DNA of 64,000 nt, taken from NCBI RefSeq assembly GCF_025717535.1, contig NZ_JAJIRO010000002.1:124001-188000 (forward strand), given 5' to 3'. This DNA is from Paucibacter sp. Y2R2-4. Lineage in GTDB: Bacteria; Pseudomonadota; Gammaproteobacteria; Burkholderiales; Burkholderiaceae_C. Under the pieces are notes generated by a model. It saw only the letters and a program-made list of their open reading frames with translations. It was not told where the DNA came from and did not search any database. The position numbers and the translations under genes are program-made. Numbering within the stretch: the first letter of the stretch is position 1; each line of letters opens with the position of its first letter. Shown piece by piece: positions 15,843 to 26,870 of the stretch.

Positions 15843-17522
15843 TCAGAGCACGATGCGGCGGAAGTCCGCCAGCAGCGATGCGAAATAGACGTTGAAGCGC
15901 GCAGCTGCAGCACCATCGATGACGCGGTGGTCCCAGCTCAAGGAGAGCGGCAGCATCAGGCGCGGCTGGAAGGCCTTGCCGTCCCACTTGGGCTCGATCT
16001 GGCTCTTGCACACGCCCATGATGGCCACTTCGGGCGCATTGATGATGGGGGTGAAATAGCGGCCGCCGATGCCACCCAGCGAGGAGATGGTGAAGCAACC
16101 ACCGCTCATCTCGGCGGGGCCCAGCTTGCCGTCGCGGGCCTTCTTGGCCAGCTCGCCCATTTCGGCGCTGATCTCGAAGATGCCCTTTTTGTCGGCGTCC
16201 TTGATCACTGGCACGACCAGGCCATTCGGCGTGTCTGCCGCGAAGCCGATGTTGTAGTACTTCTTCAGCACCAACTTCTGAGCGTCGCCCTCGCCTTCCA
16301 ACGAGGCATTGAACTCGGGGAACTTCTTCAAGGCTGCCACGGCGGCCTTGATCATGAAGGCCAGCATGGTGACCTTGACGGCGGCCGGGTTCTTCTCGTT
16401 TTCCTTGTTCGTTTGAACGCGGAAGGCTTCGAGCTCGGTGATGTCGGCATCGTCGTGGTTGGTCACATGCGGGATGACCACCCAGTTGCGGTGCAGATTG
16501 GCGCCGCTGATCTTTTTGATGCGAGACATGTCCTTGCGCTCGATGGCGCCGAACTTCTCGAAGTCGACCTTGGGCCAAGGCAGCAGGCCGGGCAAAGCGC
16601 CGCCACTGGTCGAGGCAGCGGCAGGTGCGGCAGCCTTTTGCGCCAGCGTCTGCACGGCGCCGGCCATCACCGACTTCACAAAACCTTGCAGGTCGATGTC
16701 TTGGATACGGCCATGCGGGCCACTGCCCTTCACTTCTTCCAGCGGCACGCCCAACTCACGCGCCATCTTGCGGATGCTCGGCGAGGCGTGCGGCAGCTTG
16801 GTCTTCAGCACGGTCGGGTCATGCGCAGGAACGACAGCGACGGGCGATGCGGCTGCAACGTGTGCTGCTGCGGCAACTGGCGCGCTGGCAGCCACAACAG
16901 GCGCAGCGGCAGCCACAGGTGCCGGTGCAGCCACGGCAGCAGCCGACTTGGACTCCACCACGGCCAACAGCGAGCCCTTGGCCACCTTGTCGCCCAGCTT
17001 GACCTTCAATTCCTTGATGACGCCGGCATGTGAGGACGGAATCTCCATCGAGGCCTTGTCGCTCTCCACCGTGATCAGGCTTTGCTCGACCTTGATGCTG
17101 TCACCCACCTTGACGAAGACCTCGATGACCGACACCGACTCGAAGTCGCCGATATCGGGCACGAAGACCTCGACCAGGGCGCTCGCTGCAGCTGCTACAG
17201 GCGCAGCGGGGGCAGCGGCAGCCACGGGTGCAGCTGCAGGTGCTGCGGCAGGAGCAGTTGCGGGGGCCGCAACAGCCGCTTCACCAGCGGCTTCCACCAG
17301 CAAGATCAAGCTGCCTTCATTGACCTTGTCGCCGATGGCGATCTTGATTTCCTTGACCACGCCGGCCGCCGAGCTGGGGATCTCCATCGAGGCCTTGTCG
17401 CTCTCAACGGTAATCAGACTTTGCTCTACCGCAACCGTGTCACCCACCTTGACCATCAATTCGATGACGGCCACATCCTTGACGTCCCCAATATCGGGAA
17501 CCTTGACTTCTACCAATGCCAT
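15843..17522 (-). CDS. aceF: Pyruvate dehydrogenase E2, dihydrolipoyl acetyltransferase
   Basis: A 559-residue core enzyme of the pyruvate dehydrogenase complex; it transfers acetyl from lipoyl-lysine to CoA. Two lipoyl domains (residues 1-79 and about 115-195), each with [12 protein letters not shown], are joined by Ala/Pro linkers. A peripheral-subunit-binding domain follows ([29 protein letters not shown]). The catalytic domain ends with the [13 protein letters not shown] active-site motif. The ATG at 17522 begins [12 protein letters not shown], the family N-terminus; the frame extension to 17645 overlaps aceE and is rejected. It lies 34 bp after aceE in the same operon. Confidence 0.97.
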   Translation of the reverse strand: MALVEVKVPDIGDVKDVAVIELMVKVGDTVAVEQSLITVESDKASMEIPSSAAGVVKEIKIAIGDKVNEGSLILLVEAAGEAAVAAPATAPAAAPAAAPVAAAAPAAPVAAAASALVEVFVPDIGDFESVSVIEVFVKVGDSIKVEQSLITVESDKASMEIPSSHAGVIKELKVKLGDKVAKGSLLAVVESKSAAAVAAPAPVAAAAPVVAASAPVAAAAHVAAASPVAVVPAHDPTVLKTKLPHASPSIRKMARELGVPLEEVKGSGPHGRIQDIDLQGFVKSVMAGAVQTLAQKAAAPAAASTSGGALPGLLPWPKVDFEKFGAIERKDMSRIKKISGANLHRNWVVIPHVTNHDDADITELEAFRVQTNKENEKNPAAVKVTMLAFMIKAAVAALKKFPEFNASLEGEGDAQKLVLKKYYNIGFAADTPNGLVVPVIKDADKKGIFEISAEMGELAKKARDGKLGPAEMSGGCFTISSLGGIGGRYFTPIINAPEVAIMGVCKSQIEPKWDGKAFQPRLMLPLSLSWDHRVIDGAAAARFNVYFASLLADFRRIVL

Positions 17523-17556
17523 GTTTCTAGCTCCGTAACGCCAAAGTTTGACGCGC

Positions 17557-20268
17557 TTAGGCGTACAGCGGGTTGATCTTATCGGCCTTGATGCCGTACT
17601 TGGCAATGGCTTCCGCCACGGTGGCCTTGGGCAGCTTGCCTTCATCGGCCAGCGAGTTCAGAGCGGCCACGACGATGTAGTGGCGGTTGATCTCGAAGTG
17701 CTCGCGCAACTTGCTTCGGAAGTCCGAACGGCCGAAACCATCGGTGCCCAAGACCTTGTAAGAACGGCCGGCCGGCACAAAGGCGCGGATCTGTTCGGCG
17801 TAGTTCTTCATATAGTCGGTCGAGGCAATCACCGGGCCAGTGGTCTGGCTCAGTTGCTGGCCCACGAAGCTGTTGCGCTGCTCATCGCTGGGGTGCAAGA
17901 GATTCCAACGCTCCACGTCCTGACCTTCGCGGGCCAGTTCGTTGAAGCTTGGGCAGCTCCAGACATGAGCGCCCACGCCCCAGTCGGCTTCCAACAAGGC
18001 CTTGGCGGCCTGGCTTTCGCGCAGGATGGTGCCAGAGCCGAGCAGATTGACCGTCAGCTTTTTGTCGCCAGCGGCTTCGTCCAGCAGGTACATGCCCTTC
18101 AGGATCTGCTCTTCGGTGCCGGTCTTGAGGCCCGGCATGGCGTAGTTCTCGTTCAGCAGCGTGATGTAGAAGTACACGTTCTCCTGGTTCTCGACCATGC
18201 GCTTCAGGCCGCTGTGCAGGATCACCGCCACTTCATGCGCGAAGCTGGGGTCATAGCTGATGCAGTTCGGGATGGTGCCGGCCAGGATGTGGCTGTGGCC
18301 GTCTTCGTGCTGCAGGCCTTCGCCGTTCAGTGTGGTGCGGCCCGAGGTGCCGCCCAGCAAGAAGCCGCGCGCTTGCATATCGCCCGCCGCCCAGGCCAGG
18401 TCACCAATACGCTGGAAGCCGAACATCGAGTAGTAGACGTAGAACGGGATCATCACGCGGTTGTTCGTCGAGTACGACGTTGCCGCAGCAATCCAGCTGG
18501 CCATGCCGCCGGCTTCGTTGATGCCTTCTTGCAGGATCTGGCCGTCCTTGGCCTCGCGGTAGTACATCACCTGGTCTTTATCGACCGGGGTGTAGTTCTG
18601 ACCTGCGGGGTTGTAGATGCCGATCTGGCGGAACAGGCCTTCCATACCGAAGGTACGGGCCTCATCGACCAGGATGGGCACGACGCGCGGGCCCAGATCC
18701 TTGTCGCGCAGCAACTGGGTCAGGAAGCGCACATAGGCTTGCGTGGTCGAGATTTCACGGCCTTCGGCGGTGGGCTCGAGCACGGCCTTGAAGGTCGAAA
18801 GCTCCGGCACGGTGAAGCTCTCTTCAGCCTTGACGCGGCGCTGCGGCAGGTAGCCGCCCAAGGCCTTGCGGCGCTCGTGCAGATAGCGCATTTCGGGCGT
18901 GTCGTCGGCCGGCTTGTAGTAAGGCAGCTTGGGCAACTCGCTGTCCGGGATGGGAATGCCGAAACGGTCGCGGATGTACTTGATGTCTTCGTCGGTCAGC
19001 TTCTTGGTCTGGTGGACGGTGTTCTTGCCCTCACCGGCCTTGCCCATGCCATAGCCCTTGACGGTCTTGACCAGCAGCAAGGTGGGCTGATTGGATTCAT
19101 TGTTATGGGCCGCATGGAAGGCCGCAAAAACCTTCTCGGGCTGGTGGCCACCGCGGCGCAGATCAAAGATCTCTTCGTCGCTCATGTGCTCGACCAGCTT
19201 GGCGGTCTCGGGGTACTTGCCGAAGAAATGCTTGCGCACATAAGCGCCGTCATTGGCCTTCATGGCCTGGTAGTCGCCGTCGACGGTTTCCATCATCAGC
19301 TGCTTGAGCTTGCCGCTCTTGTCGCGCGCCAGCAGCTCGTCCCAGCCCTTGCCCCAGATCAGCTTGATGACCTTCCAGCCGCTGCCGCGGAACTCGCCTT
19401 CCAGCTCCTGGATGATCTTGCCGTTACCGCGCACCGGGCCGTCCAGGCGCTGCAGATTGCAGTTGATGACAAAGACCAGATTGTTCAGGCCTTCGCGAGC
19501 GGCCAGGCCGATGGCGCCCAGCGATTCCGGCTCGTCCATCTCGCCGTCGCCCATAAAGGCCCAGACCTTGCGGTTGGCGGTGTCGGCAATGCCGCGGGCA
19601 TGCAGATACTTCAGGAAGCGCGCCTGGTAGATGGCCATCAAGGGGCCCAAGCCCATCGAGACGGTCGGGAACTGCCAGAACTCGGGCATCAGCTTGGGGT
19701 GCGGATAGCTGGACAAGCCCTTGCCATCGACTTCCTGGCGGAAGCTGTCGAGTTGCTCTTCGCTCAGTCGGCCTTCCAGGAAAGCGCGGGCGTAGATGCC
19801 GGGGGCGCTGTGGCCCTGGATGTAAAGCAGGTCGCCGCCGTGGTTTTCATTTTCGGCATGCCAGAAATGATTGAAGCCGGCGCCCAACATCGAGGCCAGC
19901 GAGGCGAAGGAGCCGATATGGCCGCCCAGGTCGCCACCGTCCGCGGGGTTCAGGCGATTGGCGCGAACCACCATGGCCATGGCGTTCCAGCGCATATAGG
20001 CGCGCAACCGCTTTTCGATCTCGATGTTGCCCGAGCAGCGCGCCTCTTGGTCGGCCGGGATGGTGTTCACATAAGGCGTGGTGGCCGAGAAGGGCACGTC
20101 GATGCCGGCCTGGCGCGCGTGATCAATCAGTTGGTTGAGCAAGAAATGCGCACGTTCGCTGCCCTCTTCACCGATGACGGCGGACAGCGCGTCCAGCCAC
20201 TCTTTGGTCTCCAATGAATCGGTGTCATTGGCGGCGGCGCCTAGAAACGACTGCGGCTGAGCGGACAT
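17557..20268 (-). CDS. aceE: Pyruvate dehydrogenase E1 component, homodimeric type
   Basis: A 903-residue thiamine-diphosphate enzyme that decarboxylates pyruvate and acetylates the lipoyl group of AceF. It has the expected length of proteobacterial AceE. Recognisable segments are [23 protein letters not shown] near the N terminus, the ThDP-binding [10 protein letters not shown]...[10 protein letters not shown] motif, and the C-terminal [21 protein letters not shown]. First gene of the aceE-aceF-lpdA operon. The ATG at 20268 follows a GGAGA element; the upstream frame to 20310 is less likely. The upstream region shared with the sensor kinase gene holds a 15-bp palindrome that may regulate it. 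Confidence 0.97.
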   Translation of the reverse strand: MSAQPQSFLGAAANDTDSLETKEWLDALSAVIGEEGSERAHFLLNQLIDHARQAGIDVPFSATTPYVNTIPADQEARCSGNIEIEKRLRAYMRWNAMAMVVRANRLNPADGGDLGGHIGSFASLASMLGAGFNHFWHAENENHGGDLLYIQGHSAPGIYARAFLEGRLSEEQLDSFRQEVDGKGLSSYPHPKLMPEFWQFPTVSMGLGPLMAIYQARFLKYLHARGIADTANRKVWAFMGDGEMDEPESLGAIGLAAREGLNNLVFVINCNLQRLDGPVRGNGKIIQELEGEFRGSGWKVIKLIWGKGWDELLARDKSGKLKQLMMETVDGDYQAMKANDGAYVRKHFFGKYPETAKLVEHMSDEEIFDLRRGGHQPEKVFAAFHAAHNNESNQPTLLLVKTVKGYGMGKAGEGKNTVHQTKKLTDEDIKYIRDRFGIPIPDSELPKLPYYKPADDTPEMRYLHERRKALGGYLPQRRVKAEESFTVPELSTFKAVLEPTAEGREISTTQAYVRFLTQLLRDKDLGPRVVPILVDEARTFGMEGLFRQIGIYNPAGQNYTPVDKDQVMYYREAKDGQILQEGINEAGGMASWIAAATSYSTNNRVMIPFYVYYSMFGFQRIGDLAWAAGDMQARGFLLGGTSGRTTLNGEGLQHEDGHSHILAGTIPNCISYDPSFAHEVAVILHSGLKRMVENQENVYFYITLLNENYAMPGLKTGTEEQILKGMYLLDEAAGDKKLTVNLLGSGTILRESQAAKALLEADWGVGAHVWSCPSFNELAREGQDVERWNLLHPSDEQRNSFVGQQLSQTTGPVIASTDYMKNYAEQIRAFVPAGRSYKVLGTDGFGRSDFRSKLREHFEINRHYIVVAALNSLADEGKLPKATVAEAIAKYGIKADKINPLYA

Positions 20269-20412
20269 CTTGCTTGTCTCCATCTGGGTTGAATCAGGCA
20301 GGCCACTCAAGGATTTGCGAGCAGCACTACCCCATGGTTTAGAGGTTCACGTCGAAATGCGTTTGCGCGAGTGTCTCACAAGTTTTATTCACTCTCAAAT
20401 TGTGCGAAGACG

Positions 20413-20427
20413 TTTCATATAATGAAA
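20413..20427. promoter_or_regulatory. 15-bp palindrome between aceE and dctS-like gene
   Basis: TTTCAT-ATA-ATGAAA is a perfect inverted repeat, extended by G upstream and TTA downstream. It contains TATAAT (20418-20423), a possible -10 element on the plus strand. Its form recalls operators of IclR-family or related regulators. It lies 145 bp upstream of aceE and 59 bp upstream of the kinase gene, so it could serve either. Confidence 0.5.
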
Positions 20428-20485
20428 TTATCAAGAATGAAGCGGCCGGCCGGGCTCGACTGCAAGCACCCGGATAATCGAGGGC

Positions 20486-23065
20486 ATGCCGAATGCTTTC
20501 GATCTCAAAAACGCCTTGAGGCGCCTGCTCTTGCCCACCCAACGTCTGGCCACCGGATGGTGGCGCCGCCAGTCTCCGGCCCGCCAAGACCGCTTTGCCA
20601 CCCTCGGGCCGCTGATCTCCGTCTTGCTGTTTCTGACCGCGATCATCCTGGCCTTTTGGTATTTGCGGAATGAAGAAAACGAGCGCGAAGACGAGGCCGT
20701 CAAACGCGACACCGAGATCGCTCAGCAACAAATCCGCCTGCGCCTGATTGAGAACCAAGAGCAGCTGATGCGCATTGCGCGCGAGATCGTGACGCGCGCG
20801 GTGGACACCCATGAGTTCAGCGCCCAGGCCAAGAGCTTTGCGCGCGAACGGCCCGAGATCACCCACGTCAGCTGGATCAACAACCGGCGCGAAACCCGGG
20901 CCAGCGTCAGCGGCGCGGGCTTTCAAGACGAAGCCTTGATGCAGACCGATGGCATGGACCCGTCCATGCCAATTGCCAACCAGTCCAGCCCGCCCGAGCT
21001 GGCCTTCTTGGCCGCCAAGGAGCGCCGCCAGCCCACCTACTCGGCGGCCTTCCACGACTACAACTCGACCACGGTGTTCCAAGTGCAGGTGCCGCTGATC
21101 GACCGCACCGGCTTCTCCGGCGTCTTGATCGCCGAGTATTCGGTCGAGGCGCTGCTGCGCTATTACGTACGCTCGGAAGTCACAGCGCGCCATGTGGTGG
21201 CGATCCTCAATCCCAACGAGCAGGTGCTGGCCAGCACCGTCACCCAGATGCCGGGGCGCAAAACCAAGCGCGCTTCGATTCTCTATGAAGTGCCACTGGC
21301 ACCGGCGATGAACGGCCTGGTCTTGCGCGGCGAGGGCTATCGCACCTCCATCGGCCTGATCAGCAACACTTTGTTCTGGATGGTGGTGGCGCTGTCCACG
21401 CTGACCGTCTGGATGCTCTTGGGCACCTGGAAACATATGCGCCGGCGCCTGCAAATCCAGAACGCGCTGACCTCGGAAACCAATTTCCGCCGCGCCATGG
21501 AAAACTCCATGCTGACCGGCATGCGCGCCATGGACATGGAGTCGCGCATCTCCTACGTGAACCCGGCCTTTTGCGCCATGACCGGCTTCTCAGAGGCCGA
21601 GATGATTGGCCGCAAGCCGCCCTTCCCCTTCTGGCCACCGGACCGCATCGAAGAAAACGCCCGCTTGCTGCAGCAAGAGTTACAAGGCCGCAGCCCCGCC
21701 GGCGGCGTGGAAGTCAAAATCCTGCGCAAAGACGGCACCAGCTTTGACGGCCGCGTCTACATCTCGCCGCTGGTGGACACCAAGGGCAAGCAGACCGGCT
21801 GGATGACCTCGATGACCAACATCACCGAGGCCAAACGCGTACGCGACCAACTCTCGGCCTCGCATGAACGCTTCACCACGGTGCTGGAGGGCTTAGATGC
21901 GGCGGTGTCGGTGCTCTCGGTACAGCAAGGCGAGCTGCTGTTTGCCAACCGCAGCTACCGGCTTTGGTTTGGCGCTGACCCGGCCGGGCACGCGCTGCTG
22001 TCCGGCAGCCAATTGGCCCGCGTTGCCGAGACTGAGCCCGATGAAGACGTGGACGACTACTCCGGCCTGCCGGCCCAGGCACTGACCGAAACCGGCTCCG
22101 ACCCGCGCGAGGTCTATGTCGAATCGTTGGAGATGTGGTTTGACGTGCGCGCCCGCTATCTGCAGTGGACCGACGGCCGCCTGGCGCAAATGTTGATCGC
22201 CACCGACATCACCACCCGCCGACATGCCGAGGCGCAAGCCGCCTTGCAGGCCGAGCGTGCGCAAATGACCAGCCGTTTGATGACCATGGGGGAGATGGCC
22301 TCCAGCGTAGCTCATGAGTTGAACCAGCCGCTCACCGCCATCACCAATTACTGCAACGGCATGGTCTCGCGGGTGCGCAATGACGCGATCCAGAAAGACG
22401 ATCTGCTGGCAGCGCTAGAAAAGACCGCCAAGCAAGCGCAGCGCGCCGGCCAGATCATTCACCGCATCCGCAACTTCGTGAAACGCAGCGAACCCAAACG
22501 CGAAGCGGCGCAAGCCAGCGACATCGTTGAAGACGCGGTCGAGTTGGCCGGCATCGAGTTGCGACGCCGCAATGTGGCCATCCACACCTATGTGGCGCAG
22601 CGTCTGCCGCAGCTGATGGTGGACCCCATCCTGATCGAACAGGTCTTGATGAATCTGCTGAAGAACGCCGCTGAAGCCATTGACAACGCCGGATTGCCGG
22701 CTTCGCGTCGCCATATTGAACTGCGCGTGGTGCCCAAACACACGCCGGAATTGGGCGGCCACATCGACTTCTCGGTCACCGATATGGGCCCCGGCATGCC
22801 CGAAGAAGTGATCGCGCGAATGTACGAAGCTTTCTTCTCCACCAAGGCCGATGGCATGGGTATCGGCTTAGGGTTATGCCGGTCTATTGTGGAGTCTCAC
22901 CAGGGCCGGATCCGTGCGGAGAACTTATACAATGGGGAAGCTATTGTGGGCTGCAGGTTCGCCTTCAGCATCCCGGTAGATATCTCCCGTACCGAGACGC
23001 CCGGTCTGACAATCCAAAACACTACGGCCTCCGGGCCTGCTGTAAACCAAACTGCGACACCATGA
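20486..23065 (+). CDS. PAS sensor histidine kinase, DctS/FixL-like
   Basis: An 859-residue inner-membrane kinase. A helix at about 43-63 and a second at about 290-315 bracket a 230-residue periplasmic sensing region. Two cytoplasmic PAS regions follow, the first with AFCAMTGFSEAEMIGR, then the H-box MASSVAHELNQPLTAITNY and an HATPase domain (LLKNAAEAIDNAG, DMGPGMPEE, GIGLGLCRSIVESH). The H-box subtype is that of DctB/DctS/FixL kinases. I see no haem-binding PAS signature, so oxygen sensing as in FixL is not supported; C4-dicarboxylate sensing as in DctS is possible. Its stop overlaps the regulator start (ATGA, 23062-23065). Confidence 0.88.
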   Translation: MPNAFDLKNALRRLLLPTQRLATGWWRRQSPARQDRFATLGPLISVLLFLTAIILAFWYLRNEENEREDEAVKRDTEIAQQQIRLRLIENQEQLMRIAREIVTRAVDTHEFSAQAKSFARERPEITHVSWINNRRETRASVSGAGFQDEALMQTDGMDPSMPIANQSSPPELAFLAAKERRQPTYSAAFHDYNSTTVFQVQVPLIDRTGFSGVLIAEYSVEALLRYYVRSEVTARHVVAILNPNEQVLASTVTQMPGRKTKRASILYEVPLAPAMNGLVLRGEGYRTSIGLISNTLFWMVVALSTLTVWMLLGTWKHMRRRLQIQNALTSETNFRRAMENSMLTGMRAMDMESRISYVNPAFCAMTGFSEAEMIGRKPPFPFWPPDRIEENARLLQQELQGRSPAGGVEVKILRKDGTSFDGRVYISPLVDTKGKQTGWMTSMTNITEAKRVRDQLSASHERFTTVLEGLDAAVSVLSVQQGELLFANRSYRLWFGADPAGHALLSGSQLARVAETEPDEDVDDYSGLPAQALTETGSDPREVYVESLEMWFDVRARYLQWTDGRLAQMLIATDITTRRHAEAQAALQAERAQMTSRLMTMGEMASSVAHELNQPLTAITNYCNGMVSRVRNDAIQKDDLLAALEKTAKQAQRAGQIIHRIRNFVKRSEPKREAAQASDIVEDAVELAGIELRRRNVAIHTYVAQRLPQLMVDPILIEQVLMNLLKNAAEAIDNAGLPASRRHIELRVVPKHTPELGGHIDFSVTDMGPGMPEEVIARMYEAFFSTKADGMGIGLGLCRSIVESHQGRIRAENLYNGEAIVGCRFAFSIPVDISRTETPGLTIQNTTASGPAVNQTATP

Positions 23066-23694
23066 GTCTGATTCCGAAAAAGGGTAATGTCTACGTTGTC
23101 GATGATGACGAGGCCGTGCGTGATTCCTTGCAATGGCTGCTGGAAGGCAAGGACTACCGGGTCAAATGCTTTGATTCCGCCGAATCTTTCCTGAGCCGTT
23201 ACGACCCCCGTGAAGTCGCCTGCCTGATTGCCGACATCCGCATGGAAGGGATGAGCGGCCTGGAGTTGCAAGACCGTTTGCTGGAACGCAAGAGCCCCCT
23301 GCCCGTGGTCTTCATCACCGGTCACGGCGATGTGCCCATGGCCGTCAACACGATGAAAAAGGGTGCGATGGACTTCATCGAAAAGCCCTTCAAGGAAGAC
23401 GAGTTGGTGGCCCTTGTCGAGCGCATGCTGGACCAAGCCCGCAATGCCTTCTCCACCCACCAAGAAGCCGCCAGCCGCGACGCCCTGCTGCAGCGCCTGA
23501 CCACCCGCGAATCGCAAGTGCTGGAGCGCATCGTCGCCGGCCGCTTGAACAAGCAGATCGCCGACGACCTGGGCATCAGCATCAAGACCGTGGAAGCGCA
23601 CCGCGCCAACATCATGGAAAAGCTCAACGCCAACACGGTCGCCGACCTGCTGAAGATCGCCTTGGGCGCTTCGGCGGCTCCCGCCAAGGCTTGA
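23062..23694 (+). CDS. FixJ/DctR-family response regulator
   Basis: A 210-residue two-domain regulator. The receiver domain has the acidic cluster DDDEA, phosphoacceptor in CLIADIRMEGMSG and the switch Lys in FIEKPF. The C-terminal LuxR/FixJ-type helix-turn-helix is RLTTRESQVLERIVAGRLNKQIADDLGISIKTVEAHRANIMEKL. It should be phosphorylated by the kinase whose gene it overlaps by 4 bp. Targets cannot be deduced; DctR-type regulators act on organic-acid uptake genes, and a TRAP transporter is encoded at 2736-6654. Confidence 0.92.
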   Translation: MSLIPKKGNVYVVDDDEAVRDSLQWLLEGKDYRVKCFDSAESFLSRYDPREVACLIADIRMEGMSGLELQDRLLERKSPLPVVFITGHGDVPMAVNTMKKGAMDFIEKPFKEDELVALVERMLDQARNAFSTHQEAASRDALLQRLTTRESQVLERIVAGRLNKQIADDLGISIKTVEAHRANIMEKLNANTVADLLKIALGASAAPAKA

Positions 23695-23759
23695 ATTTAG
23701 GCCTGAGTCTTTGAGTTCCCACTGATCCACCACCGAGCCGCATCTTGCGTGCTTGAACG

Positions 23760-23787
23760 AGGCCGCTGATCGCTCAGCGGCCTTTTG
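23760..23787 (+). terminator. Intrinsic terminator after the DctS/DctR-like pair
   Basis: GGCCGCTGA, loop TCGC, TCAGCGGCC followed by TTTT. A perfect 9-bp stem, 66 bp after the response-regulator stop and 45 bp before folD. Confidence 0.85.
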
Positions 23788-23831
23788 CGTTTCTAGAATC
23801 CCTCCCTAGCCTGTACCTGGAGTTCACTGAC

Positions 23832-24686
23832 ATGACTGCAAAACTGATTGATGGCGTCGCCTTGTCTCAACAACTGCGCGCCGAAGTGGCCCAGCGCGCC
23901 GCCGCCCTCACCGCCAAAGGCATGAAGCCCGGCCTGGCCGTCATCTTGGTGGGCGAAGACCCAGCCAGCCATGTGTATGTGCGCAACAAGGTCAAGGCCT
24001 GCGGCGATGCCGGCCTGCACTCGGTGCTGGAGAAGTACGAAGCTTCGATGAGCGAGGCCGAACTGCTGGCCCGCATCGACGCCTTGAACCGCGACCCCAG
24101 CATCCACGGCATCCTGGTGCAAATGCCGCTGCCCAAGCACATCGATCCGCACAAGGTCATTGAAGCGATTGCCACCGCCAAAGATGTGGACGGCTACTCG
24201 ACGCTGAGCGCTGGTGAGTTGATGACCCAGTTGCCGGGCTTTCGCCCCTGCACCCCTTATGGCTGCATGAAGCTGATTGAAAGCACCGGCTACGACCTGC
24301 GCGGCAAACATGCGGTGGTGATCGGCCGCTCCAACACCGTGGGCAAGCCCATGGCCTTGCTGCTGCTGCAGGCCAATGCGACCGTAACGATTTGCCACAG
24401 CGGCACGCCGGACATTGGCTATCACACCCGTCAGGCCGATGTGGTGGTGGCCGCCGTGGGCCGCCGCAATGTCTTGACCGCCGACATGGTCAAGCCCGGC
24501 GCCGTGGTCATCGATGTGGGCATCAACCGCAATGACGAAGGCAAGCTCTGCGGCGATGTGGACTTTGACGGTGTGAAAAACGTGGCCGGCTGGATCACCC
24601 CCGTGCCTGGCGGCGTGGGCCCCATGACCATCACCATGCTGCTGGTCAACACCATCGAGTCGGCCGAGCGCGCGGCTGGCGTCTGA
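23832..24686 (+). CDS. folD: Bifunctional methylenetetrahydrofolate dehydrogenase/cyclohydrolase
   Basis: A 284-residue cytoplasmic enzyme that oxidises methylene-THF with NADP and hydrolyses methenyl-THF to formyl-THF. The catalytic region contains [22 protein letters not shown] (active Lys in YVxxK) and [14 protein letters not shown]; the signature [10 protein letters not shown] appears as [13 protein letters not shown], and the C-terminal [18 protein letters not shown] is complete. Length is typical. It is preceded by a terminator and so transcribed from its own promoter. Confidence 0.97.
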   Translation: MTAKLIDGVALSQQLRAEVAQRAAALTAKGMKPGLAVILVGEDPASHVYVRNKVKACGDAGLHSVLEKYEASMSEAELLARIDALNRDPSIHGILVQMPLPKHIDPHKVIEAIATAKDVDGYSTLSAGELMTQLPGFRPCTPYGCMKLIESTGYDLRGKHAVVIGRSNTVGKPMALLLLQANATVTICHSGTPDIGYHTRQADVVVAAVGRRNVLTADMVKPGAVVIDVGINRNDEGKLCGDVDFDGVKNVAGWITPVPGGVGPMTITMLLVNTIESAERAAGV

Positions 24687-24709
24687 CCTGCGCCTGCCCG
24701 CCCAGCTGC

Positions 24710-24747
24710 AAGCCCGGCAGCCTGGCAATGCCAGGCCGGCGGGCTTT
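24710..24747 (+). terminator. Possible terminator after folD
   Basis: Nested inverted repeats: AAGCCCG pairs with CGGGCTT outside, and GCCTGG pairs with CCAGGC inside around CAATG. Only three T follow, so termination may be weak. Confidence 0.6.
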
Positions 24748-24810
24748 ACTCGGATTGATTCGGCTTGGTCCACGCAGCACTGATGCGCGTGGACGACTTG
24801 GAGAAGCACT

Positions 24811-26832
24811 ATGAACCCCTTGCTCAGCACCGCCGCCTTACCCGCCTTCGCACAAATTCGCCCCGAGCATATTCAGCCGGCCATCGAAGCCTTGCTGGAA
24901 GAGTCTCGTGCCGCCCTGGCTGAGGCGACGGACCCGGCCACGCCGGCCGACTACGACCGTTTGTCCGCCACCCTGGGCGTGGCCACCGAGCGCTTCGGCG
25001 CGGCCTGGGGCGCCGTCGGCCACCTGAATGCTGTGGCCAACACGCCCGAACTGCGCGAGGCCTACAACGCCATGCTGCCGCCGGTCACCGAGTTCTTCAC
25101 CGCGCTGGGTGCCGACGAGAATCTCTACGCCAAATACAAGGCAATCGCCTCGGCGCCGAATGCCGCCAGCCTGAGCCCGGCGCGCCAGCAAGCGCTGAAG
25201 AACTGGCTGCGCGACTTTGTGCTCTCGGGCGCCGAATTGCAGGGCGAGGCCAAGGAACGATTTGCCGCCATCCAGGAGCGCGCCGCTGAGTTGGGCCAGC
25301 AATTCTCTGAACATGTCTTGGACGCCACCGATGGCTTCGCCTACTACGCCAACGAGGCCGAGATGCGAGGCGTGCCGGACGACGCCAAACAAGCCGCCCG
25401 CAGCGCCGCCCAGGCCGAGGGCAAAGACGAAGGCTACAAGCTCACCCTGCACTTCCCCAGCTATCTGCCGGTGATGCAGTACGCCGAAGACCGCGCCCTG
25501 CGCGAGCGCCTCTACACCGCTTATGTGACCCGTGCCAGCGAGCTGGCCGGCAAGCCCGAGCAAGACAACACGGCCATCATCGAAGAGCTCTTGAAGCTGC
25601 GCCAGGAGGAAGCCGCGATCCTGGGCTTTGCCAATTACGCCGAAGCTTCGCTCGTGCCCAAGATGGCCGATTCGCCCGCCCAGGTGCTGGAGTTCTTGCG
25701 TGACCTGAACCGCCGCGCCCGCCCCTTCGCCGAGAAGGACCTGGCCGAGCTACGCGAGTTTGCCGACAAGGAGCTGGGCTTGAGCGATCTGCAGGTCTGG
25801 GACAACGCCTACGCCTCCGAGAAGCTCAAGGAGGCCCGCTACGCCTTCAGCGACCAAGCGGTGCGCCAGTACTTCACCGTGCCGCGCGTGCTGGCTGGCT
25901 TGTTCGACATCATCGAGCGCCTCTTCAACGTCAAGATCAGCGAACAAGAAGCCGAGGTCTGGCACGAATCCGTCAAGTTCTACCGTTTGGAGCGTGAGGG
26001 CAAGCTGGTGGGCCAGTTCTACCTGGACCTCTATGCCCGCCCCGGCAAGCGCCCCGGCGCCTGGATGGACGAGGTGCGCAGCCGCTGGGCGCGGCCCGAA
26101 GGTGCACAGCAAACGCCGGTGGCGCAGCTGGTTTGCAACTTCTCTTCGCCAGTGGGCGATAAGCCGGCCTTGCTGAGCCATGACGATGTGACCACGCTCT
26201 TCCATGAGTTCGGCCACGGCCTGCATCATCTGTTGACCCAGGTGGACGAGTTGGGCGTGTCCGGCATCTCCGGCGTGGAATGGGATGCGGTGGAGTTGCC
26301 CAGTCAGTTCATGGAGAACTTCTGCTGGGAATGGGAGGTGCTGCAGCAGCTCACCGCCCATGTGGACAGCGGCGAATCGCTGCCGCGCGAGCTGTTCGAC
26401 AAGATGAATGCCGCCAAGAACTTCCAAAGCGGCTTGCAGACCTTGCGCCAAATCGAGTTCGCTTTGTTCGATATGCGCTTACATGCCGAGCCCGGCTCTG
26501 AAAGCGCGGTGCAAGCGCTGCTGGACGAAGTGCGCGCGGAAGTGGCGGTGATCCCCGCCCCGGCCTTCAACCGCAGCCAGCACAGCTTCTCGCATATTTT
26601 TGCGGGCGGCTATTCGGCCGGCTATTACAGCTACAAATGGGCCGAGCTGCTGAGCGCCGATGCCTGGAGCGCCTTCGAGGTGGAAGGCGTTTTCAATGCC
26701 GCCACTGGACAGCGTTATCTGCAAAACGTGCTGGAAGTGGGCGGCTCACGCCCGGCGATTGAGAGCTTCAAAGCCTTCCGCGGCCGCGAGCCGCAGATCG
26801 ACGCCTTGCTGCGGCATCAGGGCATGAGCTGA
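24811..26832 (+). CDS. prlC: Oligopeptidase A (M3 family metallopeptidase)
   Basis: A 673-residue cytoplasmic zinc endopeptidase that degrades oligopeptides, including cleaved signal peptides. The thimet-family motif HEFGHGLHHLL supplies the zinc ligands, with the third ligand region SGVEWDAVELPSQFMENF downstream. The C-terminal HSFSHIFAGGYSAGYYSYKWAELLSADAWSAF is a hallmark of the family. Length matches E. coli PrlC (680 residues). Confidence 0.95.
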   Translation: MNPLLSTAALPAFAQIRPEHIQPAIEALLEESRAALAEATDPATPADYDRLSATLGVATERFGAAWGAVGHLNAVANTPELREAYNAMLPPVTEFFTALGADENLYAKYKAIASAPNAASLSPARQQALKNWLRDFVLSGAELQGEAKERFAAIQERAAELGQQFSEHVLDATDGFAYYANEAEMRGVPDDAKQAARSAAQAEGKDEGYKLTLHFPSYLPVMQYAEDRALRERLYTAYVTRASELAGKPEQDNTAIIEELLKLRQEEAAILGFANYAEASLVPKMADSPAQVLEFLRDLNRRARPFAEKDLAELREFADKELGLSDLQVWDNAYASEKLKEARYAFSDQAVRQYFTVPRVLAGLFDIIERLFNVKISEQEAEVWHESVKFYRLEREGKLVGQFYLDLYARPGKRPGAWMDEVRSRWARPEGAQQTPVAQLVCNFSSPVGDKPALLSHDDVTTLFHEFGHGLHHLLTQVDELGVSGISGVEWDAVELPSQFMENFCWEWEVLQQLTAHVDSGESLPRELFDKMNAAKNFQSGLQTLRQIEFALFDMRLHAEPGSESAVQALLDEVRAEVAVIPAPAFNRSQHSFSHIFAGGYSAGYYSYKWAELLSADAWSAFEVEGVFNAATGQRYLQNVLEVGGSRPAIESFKAFRGREPQIDALLRHQGMS

Positions 26833-26870
26833 TCGTCAAACCCGCCTTCCTCTGCAGCCGTTGAGCCAAG

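Noticed and set aside
17548-20217. 889-codon open frame on the plus strand opposite aceE
   Set aside because: It is an antisense shadow in GC-rich DNA; the minus-strand AceE is unmistakable and the plus-strand translation has no family features.
20486-23065. Oxygen-sensing FixL
   Set aside because: The PAS regions show no haem-ligating histidine signature, and two helices enclose a large periplasmic domain, which fits a DctS-like sensor better.
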